A DNA stretch of 64,000 bases from Arcuatula senhousia. Taxonomy: Eukaryota > Mollusca > Bivalvia > Mytilida > Mytilidae. The notes beneath the pieces are model-generated. The model was not told the origin of the DNA, did not search any database, and saw nothing but the letters and a program-made list of their open reading frames with translations. Position 1 is the stretch's first letter; each line of letters opens with the position of its first letter. Of the stretch, positions 54,970 to 64,000 are shown piece by piece. The position numbers were made by a program, and so were the translations under genes. The DNA is taken from the NCBI GenBank assembly GCA_963971305.1, contig OZ020306.1, positions 70,095,022 through 70,159,021 of the forward strand, given 5' to 3'.

Positions 54970-55258
54970 ATTTCCATATCAAATTATATTTGCACATATG
55001 AATTTTAACACCACTTTTAAGAGAATAGGTTATACGTTTCCCGAGGTCGGACAATCTTTTATGATACATTTCACTTATCAGACTCAAATGTAAAACAAAA
55101 ATCACTAGGATTCGTTTAAAAGCAACATGGATGACTTGTGATTCAGCCTTAAAAAAGCAGAGGTACCAATGAGGTATCCGAATGACAAAAGTCCGAAATG
55201 GCAGAGACAATTAACACCAACTCCGTCTACAATGCATTATCACGCAGCAAGCCAAATA
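54970..55258. other. Palindrome spacer
   Basis: About 289 bp of unpaired sequence. The first ~115 bp copy 50690-50805 of the left arm in direct orientation, with an 8-bp deletion near 55076. 55146-55212 is a PLE-B tail piece (GCAGAGGTACCAATG, 'AGTCCGAAATGGCAGAGACA'). The last ~45 bp are not recognised. Confidence 0.8.
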
Positions 55259-56015
55259 TCAAAGTACCAGATGCTTCACCCAGAAAATGAAATATAAATG
55301 TATCGAGACCTTAAGCCTGGACAAGCGATGCACATTTCCAGATACTTTATTCAACAAGGTTATAGCCATTTTTTCCCATATTTTTTTATGTTTTTATTAT
55401 ATTTTTATCTTCTTGAAATATGTGTTTGCTTGAGTATTTTTATATATAGCTCTTAAAAAGACAAAGTGGGGAGAAATTTTTATAGTTTGTCTTTTTAAAA
55501 TTTGTAAAATTAAGTATATACATTATGGCTGGACATAGCTCCTCCGGATATTCATTTGTGAGTAAATAAACCTTAGAGACGCCTTTAAGTTAGCTCACTT
55601 TAAATTTGTTGATAATTTCCCGATACAAGTATAATGGAGAAACATATAAAAATTGTCGAAATTTCATATCAGTCGTCTGTTATATCCCCTGCCATTGAAA
55701 AAGATCTTTTCGCAGGTTGTCTTTGTTAATAAGATTGGATTTTGTTTGCTTTATTTTTATTTTCTTTAATTTACCTTTTTTGCAGAATTGAATGCTTTGT
55801 TTTTCTTTGCTTCTCATTGTTTATATCAATTTTTTTTTAGATAAACCAGAAAAAGTATCAAACAATCAATATTTAATAAATACCTATGTGTCTATTTATA
55901 TACAAGTTTTATGAACAATGATGTTATCCCCTAACGCGTATCTTTTTTTCTTTATTTCTCTTTTCTTGATTAAGAACCCAAATTTTATTAGTTTATAAAC
56001 TACTTGCACCTCTAC

Positions 56016-56372
56016 TACACAGGCAATTTGGTTAATGTTAATTTAACATTAAAAATTAACGTTAAATTAGTGTTAATCGAGCTTCGATTCTTAATTTCAT
56101 GTTAAAGTTTAACATTTGATGTCACATAATTCAACAGGAAAATTAACGTTAAAAAGTTCCCCTCATTGCGCTTTCCCTGGGTCACTGAGGGAAATGTAAC
56201 AGGATGAAATAAAAAAATTGAAAAAAAACGTAACAAAGTTTAACACTAAATTAGTGTTAATATTTAACACTAAATTAACGTTAGAAATTTTTTGAATTAG
56301 TGTTACATTAATGTTAAATTAATGTTAATCGAGCTTAACGTTAATTTAACGTTAAGACAAATTGCCTGTGTA
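56016..56372. mobile_element. MITE with CACAGGCAATTTG termini (right arm)
   Basis: Mirror copy of 53855-54211; the element is 56018-56370 with TA flanks. Confidence 0.7.
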
Positions 56373-56781
56373 ATAAATTTAAAAGGACACTTGTATGTTT
56401 GTTTCACGCTTTTCCTTTACACAAACTAATCCTACTAAATTCTTGTAAACTTATGTATTTCCTACGTATACTTACTATAAATGAACTTTGCTGATTAGCT
56501 TTCTAAAAACAACAAAAAGTGTTACACAACAAACAACAATCCGCTTTAAGAGTAGGTGTTGAGAAATTTTACTTTTTCATTCGTGTCTGAAATCAAGCAC
56601 CTTTAAATAGGATAAGACTTCAAACACGTGATTCCTTGCAGCAATAGATCATGATTTCAAATCAGATTTCCTTGTTCTTAAAAGGGTCTTCAAATGTTAT
56701 TTCTTCCGGTAAATATGTCCGAACGGCCTTAATAGGCTTTACACTTGATCCTTAATTAAATCGTTAAGTTGTTTGACGATT

Positions 56782-57707
56782 TTTTTGTACAGGAAAGAAG
56801 CAGAGGTACCAATTGGGTATCAAATTGTCAAAAAAGTCCGAAAGGGCAGAGACAAAACCAGTAAACACCAACAAGAACTGGACAAAAACAGACAACATGT
56901 AAAACATGGAAACACAAAATAACTGAATATCAATCAACAACGCGAACTCCAGTCGAAACAAGAGTGAACTCAGGCGCTCCGGAAGAGTAAGCAGTTCCTG
57001 CTTGCTATAACACACCCGTCGCGTTACCAATAGTCTATTCAGCGTGTCAAATCCGGCAAAGGAAGACAAAACAACACCCTATGACAAACCAACATCTGCT
57101 CTCATCTGAGAGATCGATATCCCATATTTGTCTATAAGTGCATGATGTCTTCTGTAAAATTTCTTGAGTGAAGACAGCAACCGAGGAGCAACAATTCTGT
57201 GTGAGCAATTTTTGCGTCAGACGTGTCGCTCTGCTAAGGAAATCGATGTAAGTCCCGCACGCTCTGGAGTAACGAATCAATTGAGATACGTTAACTCCAT
57301 AAGCTGGAGCGGAAGGAATGTCGCTACACAAGAAGGGGAAGTTGACGATTGGAAAGTTGAAGTCATCACGTTTGTAATAGAGCCTTGTTGAAAGTCTTGC
57401 TTGAGAGTCAATTTCAAGATGTAGATCTAAATATGAAGCAGACTTCCTGGAATCCTTTATTTCAAGCTCCTGGGGATATATGAGATGGAGAAAGTCACCA
57501 AATCGAGTATTGTTTAGTGAAAGGACATCATCAATATTACGGAACGTGAGTTGAAAGAGAGAGCTAGTCTACGGTTTTATTTTGTCTAGAAGAGATTATA
57601 AGAAGTCTGCTTCATATGAATGAAGAAACAAATCAGCAATCAAAGTTGCACAATAAGTGCCCATTGGAATCCATATTGTTTGCTGAAAAATACGTCCACC
57701 AAAGTTA
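56782..57707 (-). pseudogene. PLE-B element (right arm, minus)
   Basis: Mirror of 52520-53445, with the same NIDD change and stops. It differs by a few bases: in the C-terminal part near 57245 and in the tail near 56830 and 56855. One A/T change lies in the A-run near 57580. Confidence 0.75.
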
Positions 57708-57886
57708 GGAGTTAGAACAAGAATAAATTAAAAGTAAAGAAAACTAAGATCCATATATACATTATGCATTATTTGCCCAAACACAAAATCATCAAACAAA
57801 AACTTAAGTTTTAAAAGAAACAAATTACGGTTTTAGTTTTAAAATACAAAAGTACAACAAAAATCGAAATTTCTTCATAACTGATA

Positions 57887-58036
57887 TGCATGTTTCGAAG
57901 ATTATAACTTTCCCGCCACATTTTTATGTCCTAAGCCAGGAATCTGTCAAAGATTATGTTTGTTCCTGTCGTCTATGTGTTTATTTTTTTCTTTGTCCAG
58001 AGGTTAAGTTTTCTTTGACACTTTTAGGATATGAAT
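57887..58036 (+). repeat. PLE-A-like 3' UTR fragment (right arm)
   Basis: Mirror of 52191-52340. The 99-codon open frame over it is incidental. Confidence 0.4.
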
Positions 58037-58170
58037 TGAATCGTATGACTTCCTACCCCAGACATAGGTTGATCATCTTAGTAATTATTTGGTTTCCCAG
58101 TTTTGTATTTTTGGTTTTATTTCTCTATGCTCTTCATAATCATATAGGTTTGGCATTTTCAATATTTTTG

Positions 58171-58219
58171 GTAGAGCGCCTCTGATGAGTCTTGAATAGA
58201 CAAAACGCGCGTCAGGCAT
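58171..58219 (+). ncRNA. Hammerhead alpha-3 (right arm), G12 to A
   Basis: Mirror of 52008-52056: CUGAUGA present, AAAA in place of GAAA. Confidence 0.65.
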
Positions 58220-58630
58220 AGAAAAAATTATTGTCTAGAACGTTTTTGTCATTTTTATTGTGTTCACCCGTGAAGGTTAGCACTGCTGGTGGAGTTTTAA
58301 TTTCCTGAGGTAAGCACGCTTCGGCACCAATACTTTTGTGTTGGAGAACACATCAAAGCTAAAAATTATCCGTTTAAACTCCAAAATTGTCTAAACCCTA
58401 AGGTCCTTTCTAAGGTCTTTTTTCCGGTATGTGTTTCTTGTTTTGTTTCGTCTTATGGACATTTGATTTTGATTTTCCAAGTTCGGTAATTTTGTTATAA
58501 CCTTTATCTACCCCAGACATAGGTTGACCAACTTCGTAATAATTTGTTTCCACAGTTTGGTATTTTTTTAGTTTTATTGTTCTTTGCTCTTCATAATCAT
58601 ATATAGGTTTTGGGATTTTCAATATTTTTT

Positions 58631-58679
58631 GTAGAGCGCCTCTGATGAGTCTTGAATAGACAAAACGCGCGTCAGGCAT
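58631..58679 (+). ncRNA. Hammerhead alpha-2 (right arm), G12 to A
   Basis: Mirror of 51548-51596 with the same change. Confidence 0.65.
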
Positions 58680-58895
58680 TTTAATTCCCCGAAGCTAGCC
58701 CGCTCCGGCAAGAAAACACATCAAAGCTTTAGATAATCCGTTTAAACTTCAAAATTGTCTAAACCCTAAGGTTTTTCCTACCCCAGACATAGGTTGATCA
58801 TCTTAGTAATAATTTGGTTCCCCAGTTTGGTATTTTTGGTTTGGCTGTCCTATACTCTTCATAATAAAAAAAAATTGGCATTTTTAATATTTTTG

Positions 58896-58944
58896 GTAGA
58901 GCGCCTCAGATGAGTCTTGAATAGACGAAACGCGCGTCAGGTGT
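58896..58944 (+). ncRNA. Hammerhead alpha-1 (right arm), U4 to A
   Basis: Mirror of 51283-51331 with the same change. Confidence 0.65.
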
Positions 58945-60201
58945 AGAAAAATTTATTTTCTACAACATTGTTGTCATTTGTATTTCGAACACACGTGAAG
59001 GTTAGCATCGCTGGTTGAGTTTTGATTCCCCGAGGATAGCCCGCTCCGGCACCAACACTTTTATGTTGGAGAACGCATCAAAGCTCTAAATTATCGGTTT
59101 ATATTTCAAAATTGTCTTAACCCTAGGGTTCTAACTACCCCAGACATATGTTGATCGTCTAAGTTATGATTTCATTCCCCAGTTTGGTATTTTTGGTTTT
59201 ATTGTTCTATGCTCTTCATAATCATATAGGTATGGGATTTTCATTACTAGTAAGCCTTTTTAACGTATTACTCTTGTTTCTATTAAGGCTGATTTCAACG
59301 TACTACTAATTTAGATAGAGCAAATTCAAAAACACTTTCAGAATTTATTTGTACCCTTCTAGAAACAGATGCAAATGGTAACAAATATTTCAAATTAAAA
59401 ATAGGATAAAATAACTGATAAGATTTAAAGTGAAATGTATCATAAAAGATTGTCCGACCTCGGGAAACGTATAACCTATTCTCTTAAAAGTGGTGTTAAA
59501 ATTCATATGTGCAAATATAATTTGATATGGAAATTCAAAACTACTTAGTGTTTAGAACCACGTACTACCAAATGAAGCTTTATTGTGGGAAATTGATAAA
59601 AATAACTGATATGTTAACGACTTAAAGTGAACCTAATGTAAACCTTTTATCCAGTTTTAGCCTAGTTGAAAGGATTTGTACAAGTACTTACCGATACTTA
59701 GTACAAAAATTACAAAACAAATGTCGCGAATACATTTATATCATTTGATACCATTGTTTGTACGAGCTGAAAAACATATTTATGCATATTTATGCAATAA
59801 TAGCACAACTCATGGAATACCATCTTTTCAAAAGCATTACACACAAAAAACGGCACGAAAATTTGAACACACTCAAGATAACTAAATAGTTATCGGCAAC
59901 ACGGACTCGGTGTTTCCGCAAGTTACATGCAGAAAGTTATTTTTAGTGATAACATACTTTTCCGGCCGGATTCCATGGAGTGAAAAATTCGGGTTATAAA
60001 ATAGTGAATGTTTTTCTCGGCAACTACTAGCCCCTAATATATGGTATACAACATCAGTCAGGGATCCCGTAACGCAGGTTTTTATTTAAGGTCTGTTCCT
60101 CACCTACTTCCTGAGTAACGAAATCCGACCATTTTTTACTTTGACAGATATTAAAAGTAGATAAAATCCGACACAAAAACCTTTAAACAAACCACATCTG
60201 T

Positions 60202-61631
60202 ACTCATATTGCTTTTGTCGTGTTCAGTGAAATTTCTTGAGTACTCATATTGCTTTTTCCGTATACATGATCAGTAAAATTTCCTGCGTACTAATATTGC
60301 TTTTGTCGTATTTAGTATAATTTCCTGAGAACTCATAGTTTTTGTCGTATTCAGTAAAGTTTTTTTACTTTGACAGTTCCCCATTTTTTTTACTTTGACA
60401 GATATTACTCTATTTTATTCACAAGGCTTGGCGGAGCTTAATTTTCTCGGTCGTTTAGATAGGATTTAAATGAAGATAACCGTAAAAATTGACCCATGAC
60501 CAACGCGGTCAATAAAATAGAGTAATAAAATCCGATACAAAAACTTTAAAACGTATCCACATCTGTATTCATATTGCTTTTGTCGTATTCAGTGAAATTT
60601 CTTGAGTACTGATATTGCTTTTGTCGTATTCAGTAAAGTTTCTTGAGTATTAATACTGCTTTTGTCGTATTCAGTAATAGAATTTAAGTACTGATACTTA
60701 AATTCGTTTATCACAGAGGCCGTTGTTGTGCTTTGTAGGTTAAATTATAGACTTTGTGGTTGTTAGTTGAAACAACTAAAGGTTCCGGTTATTATTAGAA
60801 TTTCAGTTTCACGAACACATCGTCATGTCTGAAAATTTATTATCTAGTTTTTATGAGATAAAGTTTCTTGAGTACTTATATTGCTTTTGTCGTATTCAGT
60901 AAAGTTACTTGAGTACTAATATTGCTCTTGTCGTATTCAGTAAAGTTTCTTGAGTACTAATATTGCTCTTGTCGTATTCAGTAAAGTAATTGAGTACTAA
61001 TATTGCTTTTGTCGTATTCAGTAAAGTTTCTTTAGTACTAAAATTGCTCTTGTCGTATTCAGTAAAGTTTCTTAAGCACTAATATTGCTTTTGTCGTATT
61101 AAGTTAGGTTTCTTGAGCAATGATATTGCTTTTGTCGTATTCAGTAAAGTTTCTTGAGCACTGATATTACTTTTGTCGTATTCAATAAAGTTTCTTGAGT
61201 ACTTATATTGCTTTTGTCGTATTCAGTAAAATTTCTTGAGTACTAATACTGCTTTTGTCGTATTCAGTAAAGTTTCTTGAGTTTTTAAATTGCTTTTGTC
61301 GTATTCAATAAAGATTCTTGAGTACTTATATTGCTTTTGTCGTATTCAGTAAAGTTTCTTGAGTACTTATATTGCTTTTGTCGTATTCAGTAAAGTTACT
61401 TGAGTACTAATATTGCTCTTGTCGTATTCAGTAAAGTTTCTTGAGTACTTATATAGCTTTTGTCGTATTCAGTGAAATTTCTTGAGTACTATATATTGCT
61501 TTTGTCATGTTCAGTAAAGTTACTTGAGAACTAATATTGCTCTTGTCGTATTCAGTAAAGTTTCTTGAGTACTAATATTGCAAAGTTATTTGAGTACTAA
61601 TATTGCTCTTGTCGTATTCAGTAAAGTTTCT
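60202..61631 (-). repeat. 41-bp minisatellite in right arm
   Basis: Mirror of 48596-50025 with the same three-block arrangement and apparently the same unit number. Confidence 0.85.
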
Positions 61632-61789
61632 TGCTTGTCTACTTGAGTTCGCGTTGTTGATTGCGTTTCACTTAATTGGTTTTGTATTTCTGTTGTCTGC
61701 TTTTTCGTCTTATTCTCTATGGTGTTTACTGATTTTGTCTCTACCATTCTTGACTTTAGACTTTCGGATTCCCCATTGGTACCTTTGCT
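61627..61789 (+). repeat. PLE-B tail module upstream of RT (right arm)
   Basis: Mirror of 48438-48600. Confidence 0.6.
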
Positions 61790-62704
61790 TCTTTTTGGAC
61801 ATACTTTTGGATAATGAGCAATAAAAGAACAATGAAACGCAAACAAAAACAGGTCTATGGCAAAAAGGTAAAGTCTAGCAAGAAAAACAAATTTACAGAA
61901 GATCAAATAATAGAAATGCTCAACTTTCTAATCGACAACATATTTGTACCGTTTGGTGGACGTGTTTTTCAGCAAACAATATGTATCCCAATGGGCACAA
62001 ATTGTGCACCATTGCTTGCCGATTTGTTTCTTCATTCATATGAAGCATACTTCTTACAATCACTTCTAGACAAAAAGGACCGCAAATTTGCTTTATCCTT
62101 CAATCTCACATTTCGTTATATTGATGATGTCCTTTCACTAAACAATCCTCGATTTTGTGACTATTTACATCTCATATATCCGAAGGAACTTGAGATAAAG
62201 GACACTACAGATTCTAGGAGGTCCGCTTCATATTTGGATCTATTTCTCGAAATTGACACACAGGGAAGGCTTTGTCAAACGTGATGACTTCAACTTTCCA
62301 ATAGTTAACTTTTCCTTTCTGTGTAGCAACATTCCGTCCGCTCCAGCATATGGAGTTTACGTATAACAATTGATTCGTTATTCATGAGCATGTGGGGAGT
62401 ACAACGACTTCCTTGATAGAGCTACACGGCTGACAAGCAAATTGTTAACACAGGGGTACGTTGCTCCCAGGTTGTTGTCATAACTCAAGAAATTTTACGG
62501 ACGACATCATGTGCTTGTATACAAATACGGGATTTCTATCTCTCAGATGAGCACAGGTGTTGGTTTGACTTAGAGTTTTGTAATGTCATCCTTTCCGGAT
62601 TTGACGAATACTTAATCGATCTTTGGCAACGTGACGGGTGTGCTATAGCAAGCAGGAACTGCTTACTCTTCCGGAGCACCTGAGTTCACTCTCGTTTCGA
62701 CTTC
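61790..62704 (+). pseudogene. PLE-B element (right arm, plus)
   Basis: Mirror of 47523-48437. The RT fragment is 61814-62284. One amino-acid difference from the left arm: Phe instead of Leu at residue 27, from a single base change. The same frame-shifting deletion follows the GRL codons. Confidence 0.8.
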
Positions 62705-62886
62705 TTTCGTTTTTAATATTATTTCAGAATTTGGCTTTTGTGCCGTGTGGAGGTCGTAGAAAGCTTCTCCGTGCTTCAGTTGTATGCTCTTATATATTTT
62801 CGATACTGGAATATGTGTTGGAAATACACAGTTTACATATTTCCAAAATTTGACAACGTTTGGCTGTTTCTTTGGTCATTGTTGTA
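62705..62886 (+). mobile_element. Element T, second half (right arm)
   Basis: Mirror of 47341-47522. Confidence 0.45.
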
Positions 62887-63991
62887 ATATTTTTATGCCC
62901 CATCTACGAAAGTAGAGGGGCATATAGTGTTCGGGTATGTTCGTTCGTCCGATCGTCCGTCCGTTCGGATGTCTGTCCCAAATCCCATATTTCCAAATTT
63001 GAACTTACTGACAAATGGCACATCAATCATTTTGGTATGATAGGTGCATCTAGTGATGATAAGAACATTGCATGCTTCGGATGCTGGATGTGACCTATAT
63101 TTTCTGCATGAATTATCATGTACAGAAAAATGGTTCAAGTCTATTCCCTCTAACTGACAAATGCTACATCAACCATATAGGTATGGTATGTGCACCTAGT
63201 GATGCTAAGCGCAATACATTCTTCGGATGCCGGCAGTGACCTACATTTTCCGCATGAATGACCACTTATAGAAGAATGGTTAAAGTCCATTCCTTCTTAC
63301 TGACAAAAGCCATAGTAACCAAATTGGTATGGTAGGTGCACCTAGTGATGCTTAGAACAATGCATGCTTAGTATGCTGGATGTGACCTATATTTTCCGCA
63401 CGAAAGTGTCCACTTATAGAAGAATGGTTCCAGTCCATTCCTCCTTACTGACAAGTGCCATACCAACCAAATAGGTATGGTAGGTGCACCTAGTGATGCT
63501 TAGCACAATGCATGCTTCGGATGCTGGATGGGACCTATATTTTCCACATGGATGGCCTCTTAAAGAAGACTGGTTCCAGTCCATTCCTCCTTACTGACAA
63601 GGGCCATACCAACCAAATAGGTATGGTAGGTGCACCTAGTGATGCTTAGCACAATGCATGCTTCGGATGCTGGATGGGACCTATATTTTCCACATGGATG
63701 GCCTCTTAAAGAAGACTGGTTAAAGTCCATTCCCACTTACTGACATGTGCCACATCTACTTTACTGTTATGATAGGTTCACCTAGTGATGCTAAGCACAA
63801 TGCATGCTTCGGATGCTGGCAGTGACCTATATTTTCCGCATGATTGACCAATTATAGAAGAATGGTTAAGTTAAAGTCCATTCCTTCTGACTGAAAAGTG
63901 CTTTAATAGCAACCATGTTGATGCTTTAGTGATTGTGGAAAAAAATAAATGTTGCAAGATGGGGCATTATGTCTTTTGGACATATTCTTGT
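62887..63991 (-). mobile_element. Pearl-like element with one extra core unit (right arm)
   Basis: Mirror of 46382-47340 but with one more ~146-bp unit (63583-63728). That unit is almost identical to its neighbour at 63437-63582, indicating a recent unit duplication here or a deletion in the left arm. Confidence 0.65.
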
Positions 63992-64000
63992 TTAATCAAA

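Larger units (their letters stand above)
58037..59267 (+). mobile_element. Tandem retrozyme-alpha array (right arm)
   Basis: Mirror of 50960-52190. Predicted cleavage after 58213, 58673 and 58938. Monomers 58214-58673 (460 nt, with the R1 insertion) and 58674-58938 (265 nt). Identical core mutations to the left arm. Confidence 0.7.
55259..64000. repeat. Right arm of giant palindrome (runs off window)
   Basis: Reverse complement of 46373-54969. One extra 146-bp unit in the pearl core near 63583-63728 shifts the alignment sum from 110227 to 110373 beyond that point. Every left-arm element recurs here in opposite orientation. Confidence 0.95.

Noticed and set aside
57164..57391. 75-codon frames antisense to PLE-B (also 52836-53063)
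   Set aside because: Shadow frames of the PLE-B C-terminal coding region.

Overview
This window looks like nuclear DNA of a bivalve mollusc, most probably a mussel (Mytilus or a close relative). It is AT-rich, shows spliced-gene signals, and has no bacterial operon features. It carries repeat families I associate with bivalves: pearl-like elements with ~150-160 bp tandem cores followed by a CGGA microsatellite, hammerhead-ribozyme retrozymes, Penelope-like retroelements (PLEs), and a DIRS/Ngaro-class retrotransposon. The assignment rests on family recognition from memory, not on a search.

Layout. 0-9 kb: a pearl-like element (930-1499), a PLE remnant, and a non-autonomous DNA transposon with ~180 bp terminal inverted repeats and a 9-bp target duplication (4810-5852). 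9-15 kb: a PLE-A copy (9385-10852), then a cluster of retrozyme-like units holding hammerhead ribozymes at 10941-10984 (-), 12960-13003 (-) and 14182-14227 (+), and a SINE. 15-25 kb: mostly unannotatable AT-rich sequence with degenerate tandem repeats and a mariner-type MITE. 25.9-32 kb: two PLE copies; the PLE-A copy (29283-32030, -) keeps a readable reverse transcriptase with stop codons and a 170-bp insertion. 32.2-33.2 kb (-): the only plausible host gene, a two-exon small secreted Thr/Gln-rich protein. 33.4-36 kb: a 57-bp tandem array split by a TTAA-flanked MITE, another mariner-type MITE and a SINE. 36.3-40.65 kb: two related minisatellites (34-bp and 41-bp units) on either side of a PLE fragment. 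40.6-44.65 kb (-): a Ngaro-like retrotransposon (SGNH hydrolase, gag, RT-RNase H, and a tyrosine recombinase cut off by the minisatellite). 45.7-46 kb: a 301-nt retrozyme relic.

46.37 kb to the window end: a giant palindrome. Two arms of at least 8.6 kb, nearly identical, flank a spacer at about 54970-55258 (centre about 55114). Each arm repeats the same series in opposite orientation: pearl-like element, PLE-B, 41-bp array, three tandem retrozyme ribozymes, a second PLE-B, and a MITE. The right arm has one extra 146-bp unit and runs off the window.

The parts are mainly selfish elements and their satellites. PLE and Ngaro reverse transcriptases are the autonomous machinery. Retrozymes, SINEs and MITEs are probably dependents. 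The best candidate for an exciting system is the set of hammerhead retrozymes, above all the 14.2-kb unit, whose complete catalytic core and pairing helices have a diverged, covarying relative at 10.9 kb.
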